Source of the DNA: Paracoccaceae bacterium
GTDB taxonomy: Bacteria; Pseudomonadota; Alphaproteobacteria; Rhodobacterales; Rhodobacteraceae
DNA length: 64,000 nt
Assembly: GCA_022448245.1 (NCBI GenBank)
Contig: JAKVCO010000013.1
Coordinates: 1 to 64,000, forward strand
Direction of reading: 5' to 3'
Of the stretch, positions 49,504-59,067 are shown piece by piece. The number at the start of each line of letters is the position of its first letter. Positions within the stretch are counted from its first letter, which is position 1. Below the pieces are notes generated by a model that was given only the letters and a program-made list of their open reading frames with translations, did not search any database and had not been told where the DNA came from. A program made the translations under genes and the position numbers.

Positions 49504-50859
49504 TTAGAATTCCGTGGCGATCTGGAAGCCGATGCCCACAGCGCTGTTGCCTTCGAAGAGGGCCACAGGCTGACCACCCACACCCGCGAAGGCGTCGCCC
49601 AGCTTGGTGTAGTTGATGCCACCGGAAATCGTGGTGCCTTCGTTCTCGTAGCGCATGCCAACCGTCAGGCCGAGAACACCGTCGTTCGGGCCGAGCGGCG
49701 ACACCGTCGCGGAGCCAGCATCTTCTTCGTAGGAGAGGGAGATGGAGCCAGCAAGCTGCTCGTTAAAGCGGCGTGCAACGCCCAGCGTGTAGCGCACGCT
49801 GTCGTCGATGTTAGCCAGGTCAGAGCCCAGGTTCGGCGGGATCACGTCGAAGGAGCCCCACTCAGCCCAGCGGACGCTGGCCGTCAGGAGCGTATCTGCG
49901 GCGATACCCGTCTGGAAGTCGAGGTTGATGGACTGCGGCGTGTCGAACTCGGTGACGCCGGTGCCATCCACGGCAGGGCCGGATTCAACGGTGTCGCCGG
50001 AATGTGAGATGCGCGAGTTGTAGGTCACGGCCAGACGCAGCGCGATGTCCGGGATCTCATAGGCTGCGCCGAGCACGAAACCTGTGCCCCAGCTGTCCTC
50101 GATCTCTGCGCGGTAAAGTTCACCACCTGCGGAGGCGGCGGTCAGGTCGCCGATGCCCGCAAGCGTGGCTGACTGGATCGCGCCCACGGTGCCCGCGCCC
50201 AGTGCGGCAGTGGCCAGTGCGGTTGCGTCTGCTGCGGACTCGAGGTCAAGCGCCACGCCCTGCAGAACGGTGCCCACGTCGTCGAGACCCAGAAGCGTCT
50301 GAGCCTCCACGCTGCCGCCAGCGGCTGCGGCGCCCAGCGCGGTCGCGAGGGATTCAGCACCAGAGGAGCTTGCAAAGCCCGCGGCGTATGCCAGGCCACC
50401 GAGGCCCACGTCACCACCAGCCTGCTGGAAGCGAAGACCACCGAAGACGCTGAACTGATCGCTTATCTCATAGCGGCCAAGCGCCGTGATGGCGTTGCTG
50501 CCGAGGTCGGCGAACGTGCCGCCCAGCTGCGACGTGGCAGAGTTCGTGTCGTAGAGGATGTCTGCTCCAAAGGGCTGATCGAAGATGATCGTCCAGGTGC
50601 CAACTTCGCCAAGCTCACCCGTCACGGAGCCTGCGATCGCTGTGTAGCTTTCGCTCACGTCATAGGTCTGGCCTGCGGTTGCGGTGCCGGTGTTGTCGAC
50701 GCCGGTGATGTTCGGCATCACAACGCCGAAGCTGAACGTCACTTCGCCCGGGTCATTGAAGACTGCCAGTGAGGATTGGTTAGAGCGGTCAAGGCCTCCG
50801 GCTGCCGCGCCCGAGGCGACAAGCGCGGATACTGCCGTGCTAATCAGGTACTTTTTCAT
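49504..50859 (-). CDS. FadL/OmpP1-like outer membrane transporter
   Basis: The 451-residue protein has a signal peptide (MKKYLISTAVSALVASGAAA) and begins GGLDRSNQSSLAVFNDPGEV, near the FadL N-terminal hatch pattern. It is then a series of beta strands ending GFQIATEF with the C-terminal Phe of barrel proteins. It probably carries hydrophobic compounds such as fatty acids or aromatics. Residues about 158-245 are an insert rich in Ala, Gly, Ser and Leu without strand pattern, unlike the rest. The gene stands alone, with a terminator after it and a 118-base promoter gap before it. Confidence 0.85.
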   Translation of the reverse strand: MKKYLISTAVSALVASGAAAGGLDRSNQSSLAVFNDPGEVTFSFGVVMPNITGVDNTGTATAGQTYDVSESYTAIAGSVTGELGEVGTWTIIFDQPFGADILYDTNSATSQLGGTFADLGSNAITALGRYEISDQFSVFGGLRFQQAGGDVGLGGLAYAAGFASSSGAESLATALGAAAAGGSVEAQTLLGLDDVGTVLQGVALDLESAADATALATAALGAGTVGAIQSATLAGIGDLTAASAGGELYRAEIEDSWGTGFVLGAAYEIPDIALRLAVTYNSRISHSGDTVESGPAVDGTGVTEFDTPQSINLDFQTGIAADTLLTASVRWAEWGSFDVIPPNLGSDLANIDDSVRYTLGVARRFNEQLAGSISLSYEEDAGSATVSPLGPNDGVLGLTVGMRYENEGTTISGGINYTKLGDAFAGVGGQPVALFEGNSAVGIGFQIATEF

Positions 50860-50977
50860 TGCGTTTGTCTCTTCCCTACGCCGCGCTCCCTACACGGCTT
50901 CTGAAAGCTTAGTGCGTGACAGGGCGGCTTTGGGTCAATTTGTAACGCAGCGTCACGCTGCTGAGCCGCTTGAAGCG

Positions 50978-51844
50978 TCACATTTTGGCAATACGCGCCT
51001 GGTACAGAATGCTGAGGTAATTGGCCCCGAAAATGATCGCTGCGCCGAGGAAAACGAGCCCGTCGAGAGGCTCGGAATAGAGTAGCATCCCGATAAGCGC
51101 GATGGCAGGCAGACGCACGAAGTCGACAGGCATCACAACCGAGGCCGGCGCCAGCGTGAGCGCCTTCGTCAGACAAAAGTGCGCAACAAGGCCCGCAAGC
51201 CCGATGACAATGAGGCCCGGCAGCGAGGCCGCCGAAGGCACAGCAATATCGCCATCAATGCCAGCGCAAACGACGCCGAACACCGCCTGCATCACCGTCA
51301 GGTGGAAAAGGATGCAGGTGATCGTCTCGGTTCGTGTCAGAAGTTTCGTGAAGATCGCAGAGCCTGCAAAGCCTACGGCAGCCGCCGCGCCGATCAAGAT
51401 ACCTGGATCAAGCTGACCGAAGTTCGGCCGCGCCACGATCAACACGCCTACAAATCCCAGCGCCGCGAAACCGACCTTGGCGGCCGTCAGCTTTTCGCCA
51501 AGGAAGAACGGGGCCAAGAGAAGCACCCAGATGGGCGAGGTGAACTCCAGCGCAAAAAGCTGCGCCAGCGGGATCAGCGTCAGTGCATAGAACCAGCAGT
51601 TCTGCCCGAAGAAATGCGCGAGGTTGCGTGCGGCGTGGAGGCCAAGGTTGTGGCGGTTCACTTCGCCCAACGTGCCCGCGATGCGTGACAGGCTCACCAC
51701 CACCACGATGCCGATGAAGGAGCGGTACATCATGATCTCGAACGTATCGAGCTCGAAGGAGACAGCGCGCCCAGCGATGGCCATGGAGGTGAAGGCGAAA
51801 ATCGCTCCGATCATCCAGAGCGAGCCGCGGAAAGTGTCGTTCAT
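50978..51844 (-). CDS. DMT-family (EamA) transporter
   Basis: The 288-residue protein has ten hydrophobic helices in two EamA repeats: GSLWMIGAIFAFTSMAIAGRAVS and GAAAAVGFAGSAIFTKLLTRTET (start of repeat 2), with the family C-terminus FLGAAIIFGANYLSILYQARI. It is probably an exporter of amino acids, nucleosides or drugs; the substrate is unknown. It overlaps the small secreted protein gene upstream by four bases (ATGA) and so belongs to the guaA unit. It is intact, unlike the DMT gene at 48482-49378. Confidence 0.9.
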   Translation of the reverse strand: MNDTFRGSLWMIGAIFAFTSMAIAGRAVSFELDTFEIMMYRSFIGIVVVVSLSRIAGTLGEVNRHNLGLHAARNLAHFFGQNCWFYALTLIPLAQLFALEFTSPIWVLLLAPFFLGEKLTAAKVGFAALGFVGVLIVARPNFGQLDPGILIGAAAAVGFAGSAIFTKLLTRTETITCILFHLTVMQAVFGVVCAGIDGDIAVPSAASLPGLIVIGLAGLVAHFCLTKALTLAPASVVMPVDFVRLPAIALIGMLLYSEPLDGLVFLGAAIIFGANYLSILYQARIAKM

Positions 51845-52176
51845 TCGCTGACGTCCCGGCAGCAGCCCGTAAGAAGCATGGGCGTCTGAGCTCTTTGCGT
51901 GAGAATCTGCGCCTCGTGTGTGCCCGTGGCGCAGGCGCGGTCGTGCAGGATGACGATGCCTGTGTCGCGGTCCCCGATTAGGGTCAGCGCCCGAGGCCAG
52001 TGGGCCCCTTCGGCTTGGGCCACATGCGGGACGTCCATCTGCGTGGGTGCCGGAAAGACGAACTCAGCCTGCGCGCCTTGCAGCGCCAGCGACCAACCGT
52101 CCCCCTCACACGTGGCAGTGAGCGCAGAGCAGGGCCCTGCGAGCGCGATCAAGGCGAGGGCGCCCCTCACTCCCAT
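51841..52176 (-). CDS. Small secreted hypothetical protein, 111 aa
   Basis: Signal peptide [18 protein letters not shown], then a cysteine-containing mature part of about 90 residues ([38 protein letters not shown]). Four or five cysteines suggest disulfides in the periplasm. No known domain is recognised. It overlaps the guaA stop by ten bases and the DMT start by four, so it is translated between them. The association with guaA may be only positional. Confidence 0.65.
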   Translation of the reverse strand: MGVRGALALIALAGPCSALTATCEGDGWSLALQGAQAEFVFPAPTQMDVPHVAQAEGAHWPRALTLIGDRDTGIVILHDRACATGTHEAQILTQRAQTPMLLTGCCRDVSE

Positions 52177-53720
52177 TCGATGGTTCCCGGAGGTTTCGAG
52201 GTGATGTCGTAGGTCACGCGGTTGATGCCCGGCACCTCGTTGATGATGCGCGTGGCCGTCTCGCCCAGGAACTCATGGCTGAACGGGTAGTAATCCGCCG
52301 TCATCCCATCGACCGAGGTCACGGCGCGCAGGGCGCAGGCGTAATCATAGGTACGGCCATCGCCCATCACACCCACGGTGCGCACAGGCAGGATCGCCAC
52401 GAAGGCCTGCCATATCTCATCATAAAGACCGTGCTTGCGGATCTGGTCGATATAGACGGCGTCAGCCTCCCGCAGGATATCGAGCTTGGCGCGCGTGATC
52501 TCACCCGGACAGCGGATGGCCAGGCCCGGTCCCGGGAAGGGGTGGCGGCCGATAAAGTTCGCCGGCAGGCCCAGTTCGCGGCCCAGCGCGCGGACCTCGT
52601 CTTTGAAGAGCTCGCGGAGCGGCTCAACAAGCTTGAGGCCCATCTTCTCCGGCAGGCCGCCCACATTGTGGTGGCTTTTGATGGTGACCGACGGCCCCCC
52701 GCTGAAGGAGACGCTCTCGATCACATCGGGATAAAGCGTGCCCTGAGCGAGGAAGCGCGCGCCGTCGATTTGGTCGGCGTATTTCTGGAAGACATCGATG
52801 AAGAGTTTGCCGATGATCTTGCGCTTGGTCTCCGGGTCGCTGACGCCGTCGAGCTCACCCAGGAAGAGCTCCTGCTCCTCAGCGTGGATCACAGACAGGT
52901 TCATGTGGTCGCGGAACATGCCGACGACTTCGTTGCCTTCGTCTTTGCGCAGCAGGCCGTGGTCGACGAAAACGCAGGTCAGCTGGTCGCCAATGGCCTC
53001 GTGGATCAGAGCGGCGGCAACGGAGGAATCGACCCCGCCCGACAGCGCGCAGATCACTTTCGCATCGCCCACCTGTGCGCGGATTGCGGCGATCGCCTGC
53101 TCACGGTAGGCGCCCATGGTCCAGTCGCCGCTGAAACCCGCCATTCGGACGAAATTTTCATAAAGCTTGGCGCCGCGCGGGGTGTGGTGCACCTCCGGGT
53201 GGAACTGCACAGCATAGAAGTTGCGGCTGGTGTCGGCGGTGATCGCGTAAGGCGCATTGGGCGAGGTGCCATAGACCTCAAAGCCCGGTGCGATGGCGCT
53301 GACGTGGTCGCCGTGGGACATCCAGACCTGCTCGTCGCCCTCGCTGAACCACCCGTCGAGGAGGCCCAGCGCGTCGTCACCGGCCGTTACAAACGCGCGG
53401 CCGAATTCCGCAGTGCCGTGGCCGCGCTCCACGCGGCCGCCCAGCATCTGCATCATCACCTGCTGGCCATAGCAGATGCCAAGGATCGGCACGCCCAGAT
53501 CAAAAACCGCTTCCGGGGGGCGAGGGGATCCTTCGTCGATCACACTGGCCGGCCCGCCCGAGAAGATCACGGCCTTCGGTGCGAACTCCGCAAGGAAGTC
53601 GGCAGTGACATTCTGGAAGGGGTGGATTTCGCAGTAGACGCTGAGTTCCCGGAGCCGGCGCGCGATGAGCTGAGTGACCTGGGACCCAAAGTCGATGATG
53701 AGCAAGCGATCATGTTCCAT
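52167..53720 (-). CDS. guaA: GMP synthase (glutamine-hydrolysing)
   Basis: Converts XMP to GMP. The 517-residue protein has the class I glutamine amidotransferase domain (Cys in [15 protein letters not shown], His-x-Glu in [11 protein letters not shown]), the ATP pyrophosphatase loop [17 protein letters not shown], and the C-terminal dimerisation domain ending [20 protein letters not shown]. All are normal. It leads a three-gene unit (secreted protein, DMT transporter). The 200-base gap to the divergent methyltransferase gene (53721-53920) shows no structure that I recognise as a riboswitch. Confidence 0.98.
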   Translation of the reverse strand: MEHDRLLIIDFGSQVTQLIARRLRELSVYCEIHPFQNVTADFLAEFAPKAVIFSGGPASVIDEGSPRPPEAVFDLGVPILGICYGQQVMMQMLGGRVERGHGTAEFGRAFVTAGDDALGLLDGWFSEGDEQVWMSHGDHVSAIAPGFEVYGTSPNAPYAITADTSRNFYAVQFHPEVHHTPRGAKLYENFVRMAGFSGDWTMGAYREQAIAAIRAQVGDAKVICALSGGVDSSVAAALIHEAIGDQLTCVFVDHGLLRKDEGNEVVGMFRDHMNLSVIHAEEQELFLGELDGVSDPETKRKIIGKLFIDVFQKYADQIDGARFLAQGTLYPDVIESVSFSGGPSVTIKSHHNVGGLPEKMGLKLVEPLRELFKDEVRALGRELGLPANFIGRHPFPGPGLAIRCPGEITRAKLDILREADAVYIDQIRKHGLYDEIWQAFVAILPVRTVGVMGDGRTYDYACALRAVTSVDGMTADYYPFSHEFLGETATRIINEVPGINRVTYDITSKPPGTIEWE

Positions 53721-53920
53721 GACCGGGCTTTAGGTTCTTCGCGGGGAGTCTGCAAATAAGAACCTGTGATGGCGCGCGTCACGAGACCTGCGCGAGGCAG
53801 CGGTGGAAATTTTCTATGCAGGCCGGATTCTTCGCAGAAGGATTTTAGGGGTCGCTTTTGCGCCGTGCAGATGTCGGGCTTGGCCCTAGATAGGCGGTAA
53901 CTTTGAGAGGGGATTTTGCC

Positions 53921-55468
53921 ATGACTGATGCACCGACCCGTACCCGCCGTGCCCGTGGCGGTGGCGGCGCCGCCCGTCGCGCCGCACGTACCGGCGTCAA
54001 GATCGAAGCCGCCAAGTTCATCGAGCGCAATATTCCGGTCACTGATCTTCTTAGCAACGAGGCGCTGGAGATCATCGAGGATCGCGCGGAGCAGGTGCTT
54101 GAAGAGATCGGCGTTGCCTTTGTCGAAAACCCAGAGGCGCTGAAGCGCTGGAAAGACGCGGGCGCAGATGTCGACGGCGAGCGGGTGCGCCTGCCACGCG
54201 GTCTGGCGCGGAAGCTGTGCTCCACGGCGCCGTCGTCGTTCACGCAGCACGCCCGCAACAGCGAACGCAACGTGGTTGTCGGCGGCAAATCCCTCGTTTG
54301 CGCGCCGGTCTACGGCCCTCCCTTCGTGCGCGACGCCGATGGCGGCCGCCGCTATGCGACCATGGCCGACTTCGAGAAGTTCGTGAAACTGGGCTATATG
54401 TCGAAGTGGCTCCACCACTCCGGCGGCACGGTGTGCGAGCCCACGGATGTGGCCGTCAACAAACGTCACCTCGATATGCTGCGCGCTCACATGGTGCTCT
54501 CGGACAAGCCGTTCATGGGCTCGGTGACGGAGCCGTCTCGCGCCCAAGACAGCGTGGAGATGTGCGAGATCCTCTTCGGGAAGGACTTCGTGCAGGAAAA
54601 TACGGTGATGACGTCGCTCATCAACATCAACTCACCGCTGACGTTCGACAGCGTGATGATGGGCGCGCTGGAGGTCTACGCGGCCAACAATCAGGCGGCC
54701 ATTGTGTCTCCATTCATCGTGGGCGGGGCCATGGCGCCTGTCTCCGTGGCCGGTACGCTCGTCCAGGTTTTGGCCGAGGTAATGGCGGGCATCGCCTATA
54801 GCCAGCTTATCCGCCCGGGTGCCCCGGTGATCTTCGGGACTTTCGTGACCTCGATCGATATGAACTCCGGCGCGCCGACCTTTGGCACGCCCGAGGCGAG
54901 CCAGATTCTTTACGGCGCAGGCCAGCTTGCGCGGCGCATGGGCCTGCCGTTCCGTTCGGGCGGTGGTCTGTGCGGATCGAAACTGCCTGATGCGCAGGCG
55001 GCTTACGAGACATCCAACACGCTCAATGCCGCGCTCATGGGTGGCGTGAACTTCATGCTACACTCATGCGGCTGGCTGGAAGGTGGCCTCGTGTCGTCGT
55101 TTGAGAAGTTCGTGCTCGACGCAGATCAGCTCGGCACGCTGCATAAGATGGCCGCTGGTGTGGCCCATGATGAGAACGCGCTGGCGATGGACGCACTACG
55201 CGAAGTGGGGCCGGGGGGGCACTATCTCGACGCGGCGCACACGCATGCCAATTACAAGGAAGCGTTCTGGCGCAGTGAAGTGCTGGATTACAAACCCTAC
55301 GAGACTTGGGCGGATGAGGGGTCGCGGGATACGCAAGCTCTCGCCACGGCGCGGGTCGAAAATTTACTGGCGGCCTACGAGCAGCCGCATCTTGATCCGG
55401 CCATCATGCAGGCGATCGATGCCTACGTGGCTGAAAAGAAAGCGTCTATGCCGGACGCCTTCGTCTAA
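53921..55468 (+). CDS. Trimethylamine methyltransferase (MttB) superfamily protein, non-pyrrolysine
   Basis: The 515-residue protein belongs to the MttB family: LEIIEDRAEQVLEEIGVAF, VCEPTDVAVNKRHLDM, the segment FVTSIDMNSGAPTFGTPEASQILYGAGQLARRMGLPFRSGG (residues about 307-347), and FMLHSCGWLEGGLVSSFEKFVLD. There is no in-frame amber codon where pyrrolysine stands in methanogen MttB, so it groups with the non-Pyl members that demethylate glycine betaine, carnitine or related compounds. No corrinoid protein or activase gene is adjacent. The start at 53921 has GAGAGGGG nine bases upstream. A basic Arg/Gly-rich N-terminus (residues 7-25) is unusual. Confidence 0.85.
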   Translation: MTDAPTRTRRARGGGGAARRAARTGVKIEAAKFIERNIPVTDLLSNEALEIIEDRAEQVLEEIGVAFVENPEALKRWKDAGADVDGERVRLPRGLARKLCSTAPSSFTQHARNSERNVVVGGKSLVCAPVYGPPFVRDADGGRRYATMADFEKFVKLGYMSKWLHHSGGTVCEPTDVAVNKRHLDMLRAHMVLSDKPFMGSVTEPSRAQDSVEMCEILFGKDFVQENTVMTSLININSPLTFDSVMMGALEVYAANNQAAIVSPFIVGGAMAPVSVAGTLVQVLAEVMAGIAYSQLIRPGAPVIFGTFVTSIDMNSGAPTFGTPEASQILYGAGQLARRMGLPFRSGGGLCGSKLPDAQAAYETSNTLNAALMGGVNFMLHSCGWLEGGLVSSFEKFVLDADQLGTLHKMAAGVAHDENALAMDALREVGPGGHYLDAAHTHANYKEAFWRSEVLDYKPYETWADEGSRDTQALATARVENLLAAYEQPHLDPAIMQAIDAYVAEKKASMPDAFV

Positions 55469-55475
55469 GGCAGGG

Positions 55476-55757
55476 TCAGGCCCCGCGCAGAAGCTGGGCC
55501 TCACCCATCAACGCGATCAGCACATCGATGTGACGCGACAGCGAATACGAACCGTCACCCTCGCGGCGTGCGGTGTCGTGCATGGATTCGATTTCCATCA
55601 GACGCATCGCTCCCTCACCGATCGATGGCAGGTGAGTGACGTTAAGGATTCGCTTCAAATGATAGTTGCGATTGTATTCAGAGAGCCCGTGGCGCGCCGC
55701 CGAGACCAAAAGGCGTGGGCGTTGGATAGTGGATAACATTGTCTGAAGATCTTGCAT
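55476..55757 (-). CDS. DUF6477-type small protein, 93 aa
   Basis: Sequence QDLQTMLSTIQRPRLLVSAARHGLSEYNRNYHLKRIL at the start and EGAMRLMEIESMHDTARREGDGSYSLSRHIDVLIALM after it match a small protein family common in Rhodobacteraceae (DUF6477, from memory). It has no signal or membrane segment. AGGAG lies seven bases before the ATG. It is convergent with the MttB-family gene (eight bases). GATACAAAG at 55780-55788 lies 23 bases upstream of its start, as in front of the DUF1127 gene. The function is unknown. Confidence 0.75.
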   Translation of the reverse strand: MQDLQTMLSTIQRPRLLVSAARHGLSEYNRNYHLKRILNVTHLPSIGEGAMRLMEIESMHDTARREGDGSYSLSRHIDVLIALMGEAQLLRGA

Positions 55758-55892
55758 CGTTACGCTCCTATGTGAGTACGATACAAAGGTGACACAGGAT
55801 GGCCCCCTGTTGCGTCCTACCCAATTATGGCGAGCGCTCCGTTCAGAACTGCTTCTGATTTATCGATAAATGTTGCGAAATCAGCGGATATT

Positions 55893-55907
55893 AACCAACC
55901 GGTAACC
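55893..55907. promoter_or_regulatory. CtrA-like site upstream of DUF6456 HTH gene
   Basis: TTAA-CCAACCG-GTAA (55893-55907) matches the CtrA consensus TTAA-N7-TTAA with one mismatch. It lies 94 bases before the HTH protein start, in the 243-base gap from 55758 to 56000. The rest of the gap shows no other gene. Confidence 0.4.
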
Positions 55908-56000
55908 AATGCACGCCTAGGTTGAACCTGCTCTAGACCACGTCTGTGGATAGGTCTGGGGATGGTTTGGGGATAAGATAAGAATGGGGGTACATGCGCA

Positions 56001-57131
56001 ATGCATGTCGCCACGCAACACAAGTTAACAGGCCTGCCGGCTTGGCTTCCTGAAGCGGCCCGGCATTACCTGATCCACATCGAGGCCGGGCTTTCAATTC
56101 GGGCGGTCGCACGCCTGACGGGGCTCAATCCGTCGACTGTGTCCCGCCAAGTACGACGCTTCGAGGCGCGCCGGGATGATCCGCTGGTAGATGAGGGGCT
56201 GCGCTGCATTGCTGCAGGTCTCTCGCGTAATTCAGTTCCGCTCGGTGACAGGAAAGGCTGTGACATGAAACACCAACTTATTGAGGCGCCCGACGCCGCG
56301 CCATCAGAGGAAACCATTGCCCGTGAGGCGCGCCGTATCCTGCGTAGGCTTTGCGAAACTGGTGCGGTTTTGGCCGTTGCTAGGGACATGGATAAGGCCG
56401 TTGTGGTCCGCGATACCGCCGCAGGCGAGACCACGAAAACAGCCGTTGTCGACCGTCCTGTGGCCCGCGCCATGGCCTTGAAAGACTGGATTACCTGCGA
56501 TCAGCCGGAGGCCCGGATCGCACGCTACCGTATCACGGCTGCTGGTCGTGCGGCCCTCAAACGCCTGCTGGCCGAGGCCGAATCGCGTGCGGCGGGCTTT
56601 GCCGACTCTCAGGCGGCCTTCGCAGGCCAGCACCGCGAATGGGCCGAGCGTGACGTGCTGGAGGAGGGCTCTGACCGCCCCCGCCGCCTGCGCTACAACC
56701 TCGCAGAAAGTCCGCTGGCCGCGCTTGCGCGCCGCAAGGACAAGTCCGGCGAGCGCTTTCTGAGCGATGATCTGGTCGTCGCCGGTGAGCGTCTTCGCGA
56801 AGATTTCGAGCTGGCTCAGATGGGCCCGCGTACCACGCAGAATTGGGACCGTTTCCTGACAGCGGGTGCCCAAGCGGGCTTTACGCCCACGGATGGGCTA
56901 GGTGGTCCAGAGGCCGCGCGCACCCGTGTTCAGGACGCGCTGGCTGATCTTGGGCCGGGTCTGGGTGACGTTGTTCTGCGCTGCTGCTGCTTCTTGCAGG
57001 GCCTTGAAACGGCCGAAAAGCGCATGGGCTGGTCCGCGCGCTCTGGTAAAATCGTGCTCCGCATTGCTCTGGGCCGCCTCAAGCGCCACTACGAAGAGCG
57101 TCACGGCAAGCACGGTCCGATGATCGGTTAA
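56001..57131 (+). CDS. Helix-turn-helix protein with DUF6456 domain, 376 aa
   Basis: The N-terminal 60 residues hold a helix-turn-helix (YLIHIEAGLSIRAVARLTGLNPSTVSRQVRRFEARR) of the kind that recognises DNA. The C-terminal domain, about 240-376, ends SARSGKIVLRIALGRLKRHYEERHG and carries FLTAGAQAGFTP and VLRCCCFLQGLETAEKRMGWSARS, which I recall as DUF6456, conserved in alphaproteobacteria. The middle (about 95-235) is basic and helical, with a dihedral-like ALKDWITCDQPEARIARYRITAAGRAAL segment. It is likely a DNA-binding regulator of unknown target. The gene stands alone before lipA. Confidence 0.8.
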   Translation: MHVATQHKLTGLPAWLPEAARHYLIHIEAGLSIRAVARLTGLNPSTVSRQVRRFEARRDDPLVDEGLRCIAAGLSRNSVPLGDRKGCDMKHQLIEAPDAAPSEETIAREARRILRRLCETGAVLAVARDMDKAVVVRDTAAGETTKTAVVDRPVARAMALKDWITCDQPEARIARYRITAAGRAALKRLLAEAESRAAGFADSQAAFAGQHREWAERDVLEEGSDRPRRLRYNLAESPLAALARRKDKSGERFLSDDLVVAGERLREDFELAQMGPRTTQNWDRFLTAGAQAGFTPTDGLGGPEAARTRVQDALADLGPGLGDVVLRCCCFLQGLETAEKRMGWSARSGKIVLRIALGRLKRHYEERHGKHGPMIG

Positions 57132-57268
57132 CACTCTTTGGTGCCGCGAGCTTTCCCTTGCGGCACCATCCATGCGTCAGACGCAAGACGGCATCCCTTT
57201 GACTTGATTGGACAAGCAAGGATCGCGGCAGTATCTAGGGCTTAAGTCTTACCGCAAGAAGGCCCCAC

Positions 57269-58267
57269 GTGAGCGACCAGCTAATGCCCGATACGCCAGT
57301 GCCGAATCTCAAGCCTGCCCGCGATCTTAAGGATCGCGCCCAGCGCCATCCCGAAAAGCAACGCCGCCCGGATGCGGCTCAACCCAAGAAACCCGACTGG
57401 ATTCGCGTCAAAGCGCCGGTGGGTGAGGGCTACAAGCAGACCCGGGACATCATGCGCGAGAACAAACTGGTCACGGTTTGTGAGGAAGCAGGCTGCCCGA
57501 ACGTGGGCGAATGCTGGAACCAGGGCCACGCGACCATGATGATTATGGGTGAGGTCTGCACACGTGCGTGCACCTTCTGCAACATTGCAACCGGTAAACC
57601 CCCGGAAGCTCTCGATGTTTTTGAGCCCGGCCGCGTGGCGTTTGCCGTCAAAAAGCTGGGTCTGAACCACGTTGTCATCACTTCGGTGGACCGTGACGAC
57701 ATCAAAGACGGCGGGGCGGAGCACTTCGCCCAGACGATTCGTGCCGTGCGAAAGCAGTCCCCAGGCACCACGATTGAGATATTGACGCCCGATTTCATTC
57801 GCTGCGATGACAGCGCGCTTGAGGTGGTCGTTGAGGCGAAGCCCGACGTTTTCAACCACAACCTCGAGACGGTGCCGGGCCTGTACCCGGAGGTGCGCCC
57901 CGGCGCGCGCTACTTCCACTCGCTGCGTCTTCTGCAGCGCGTCAAAGAGCTCGATCCGTCGATCTTCACGAAGTCCGGTATCATGGTGGGCCTCGGTGAG
58001 CGGGAGCAGGAGGTCGTGCAGGTCATGGAAGACATGCGCGCCGCCGACATCGATTTCCTGACCATCGGTCAGTATCTGCAGCCAACGCCCAAGCACCACG
58101 CCGTAGACCGCTTCGTGACGCCTGACGAATTCTCCAGCTACGAGAAAAAGGCTTGGAACAAAGGCTTCCTGATGGTCTCCGCTACGCCGCTGACCCGCTC
58201 CAGCTACCATGCAGGCGACGACTTCGCGAAGCTCCGCGCAGCGCGTGAGGCGAAGCTCGCGACCTAG
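57269..58267 (+). CDS. lipA: Lipoyl synthase
   Basis: A radical-SAM enzyme that inserts two sulfurs into octanoyl groups on lipoyl domains. The auxiliary cluster cysteines are in [13 protein letters not shown], the SAM cluster CxxxCxxC in [16 protein letters not shown], and the C-terminal [10 protein letters not shown] supplies the Ser ligand. The 332 residues include an N-terminal extension (about 45 residues) usual in alphaproteobacteria. A hairpin at 57139-57168 (TGGTGCCGC/GCGGCACCA) separates it from the HTH gene but lacks a U-run. It is convergent with a small membrane gene. Confidence 0.97.
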   Translation: MSDQLMPDTPVPNLKPARDLKDRAQRHPEKQRRPDAAQPKKPDWIRVKAPVGEGYKQTRDIMRENKLVTVCEEAGCPNVGECWNQGHATMMIMGEVCTRACTFCNIATGKPPEALDVFEPGRVAFAVKKLGLNHVVITSVDRDDIKDGGAEHFAQTIRAVRKQSPGTTIEILTPDFIRCDDSALEVVVEAKPDVFNHNLETVPGLYPEVRPGARYFHSLRLLQRVKELDPSIFTKSGIMVGLGEREQEVVQVMEDMRAADIDFLTIGQYLQPTPKHHAVDRFVTPDEFSSYEKKAWNKGFLMVSATPLTRSSYHAGDDFAKLRAAREAKLAT

Positions 58268-58273
58268 TTTCTG

Positions 58274-58465
58274 CTACTTGGCAACTTCGATCGCCGGACC
58301 ACGGCGCCAGATTGTGTCGCGTTCGAGTAGCTCGATTCCGAAAAGCCATTCGGCGCCGATGATGAGGGCGGCGAGGCCGACAACCCCGAGTACCAGTAGG
58401 ATTTTCCACAAGGGCGGGGGCCTGCGGGCCATCCGCGCCATTCGGACGAGCCAGATCGGTCCCAT
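58274..58465 (-). CDS. Small single-pass membrane protein, 63 aa
   Basis: Begins [21 protein letters not shown] and has one hydrophobic helix (ILLVLGVVGLAALIIGAEWLF), then IELLERDTIWRRGPAIEVAK. The positive N-terminus puts the tail in the periplasm. Its ATG overlaps the hpt stop (TGATG), which is strong support for translation as the second gene of the hpt unit. The function is unknown. Confidence 0.7.
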   Translation of the reverse strand: MGPIWLVRMARMARRPPPLWKILLVLGVVGLAALIIGAEWLFGIELLERDTIWRRGPAIEVAK

Positions 58466-59001
58466 CAGACGAAGCGCACCGACCCGATATGATCGAGATT
58501 CCGGTTCCGCTGCGCGTAGTCGATGCCGTACCCCACGACAAATTCATCGGGGATCTCGAAACCCGTCCAATGTGCCTTGAAATCGACCTTCCGGCGCGAG
58601 GGTTTGTCGAGCAGCGCGATGGTGCGAAGCTTCGATGGGTGGCGCGTTTCCAAGTGGGCGACGATGGCTTGCATGGTAAAGCCCGTGTCTACGATATCCT
58701 CAACGACGAGCACGTCGCGCCCTTCTACAGCGCCGCGCAAGTCTTTGAGAATGCGAACTTCTCCGGTGCTTTCCATGGCGTTCCCGTAGGAGGTCACCTC
58801 GATGAAATCGACCTCAATGGGCAGCTCAAGCTCCCGCACGAGATCGGCAATAAAGATGAAAGACCCGCGCAGGATACCCACCACCACGACCTTGTCGGTT
58901 CCTTTGAATTCGCCCTCAATCTCACGCGCCAGCGTCTCGATACGCGCGGCAATCGATTTGGCTGAGATCATCTGATCAATGACATATGGTCGCTCGGTCA
59001 C
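58465..59001 (-). CDS. hpt: Hypoxanthine phosphoribosyltransferase
   Basis: A purine salvage enzyme that makes IMP (and often GMP) from the base and PRPP. The 178-residue protein has the PRPP-binding motif [21 protein letters not shown], the flexible-loop region [14 protein letters not shown], and [32 protein letters not shown], all typical. It is followed with overlap by the 63-residue membrane gene and is divergent from the COQ10-like gene. Confidence 0.95.
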   Translation of the reverse strand: MTERPYVIDQMISAKSIAARIETLAREIEGEFKGTDKVVVVGILRGSFIFIADLVRELELPIEVDFIEVTSYGNAMESTGEVRILKDLRGAVEGRDVLVVEDIVDTGFTMQAIVAHLETRHPSKLRTIALLDKPSRRKVDFKAHWTGFEIPDEFVVGYGIDYAQRNRNLDHIGSVRFV

Positions 59002-59067
59002 GGCACTTCCCTTGATTTTTCGCTCCTTCTAAGCACATCCCATCGCATCACGCGAGCAAGGACCGCC

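Noticed and set aside
52275..53759. Plus-strand open frame (494 codons) opposite guaA
   Set aside because: Antisense shadow of a certain GMP synthase gene.
53721..53920. Possible purine riboswitch upstream of guaA
   Set aside because: No conserved purine-riboswitch core or paired stems could be seen in the gap.
57139..57168. Hairpin TGGTGCCGC/GCGGCACCA as a terminator after the DUF6456 gene
   Set aside because: The stem is good but no T-run follows on either strand, so intrinsic termination is not supported.
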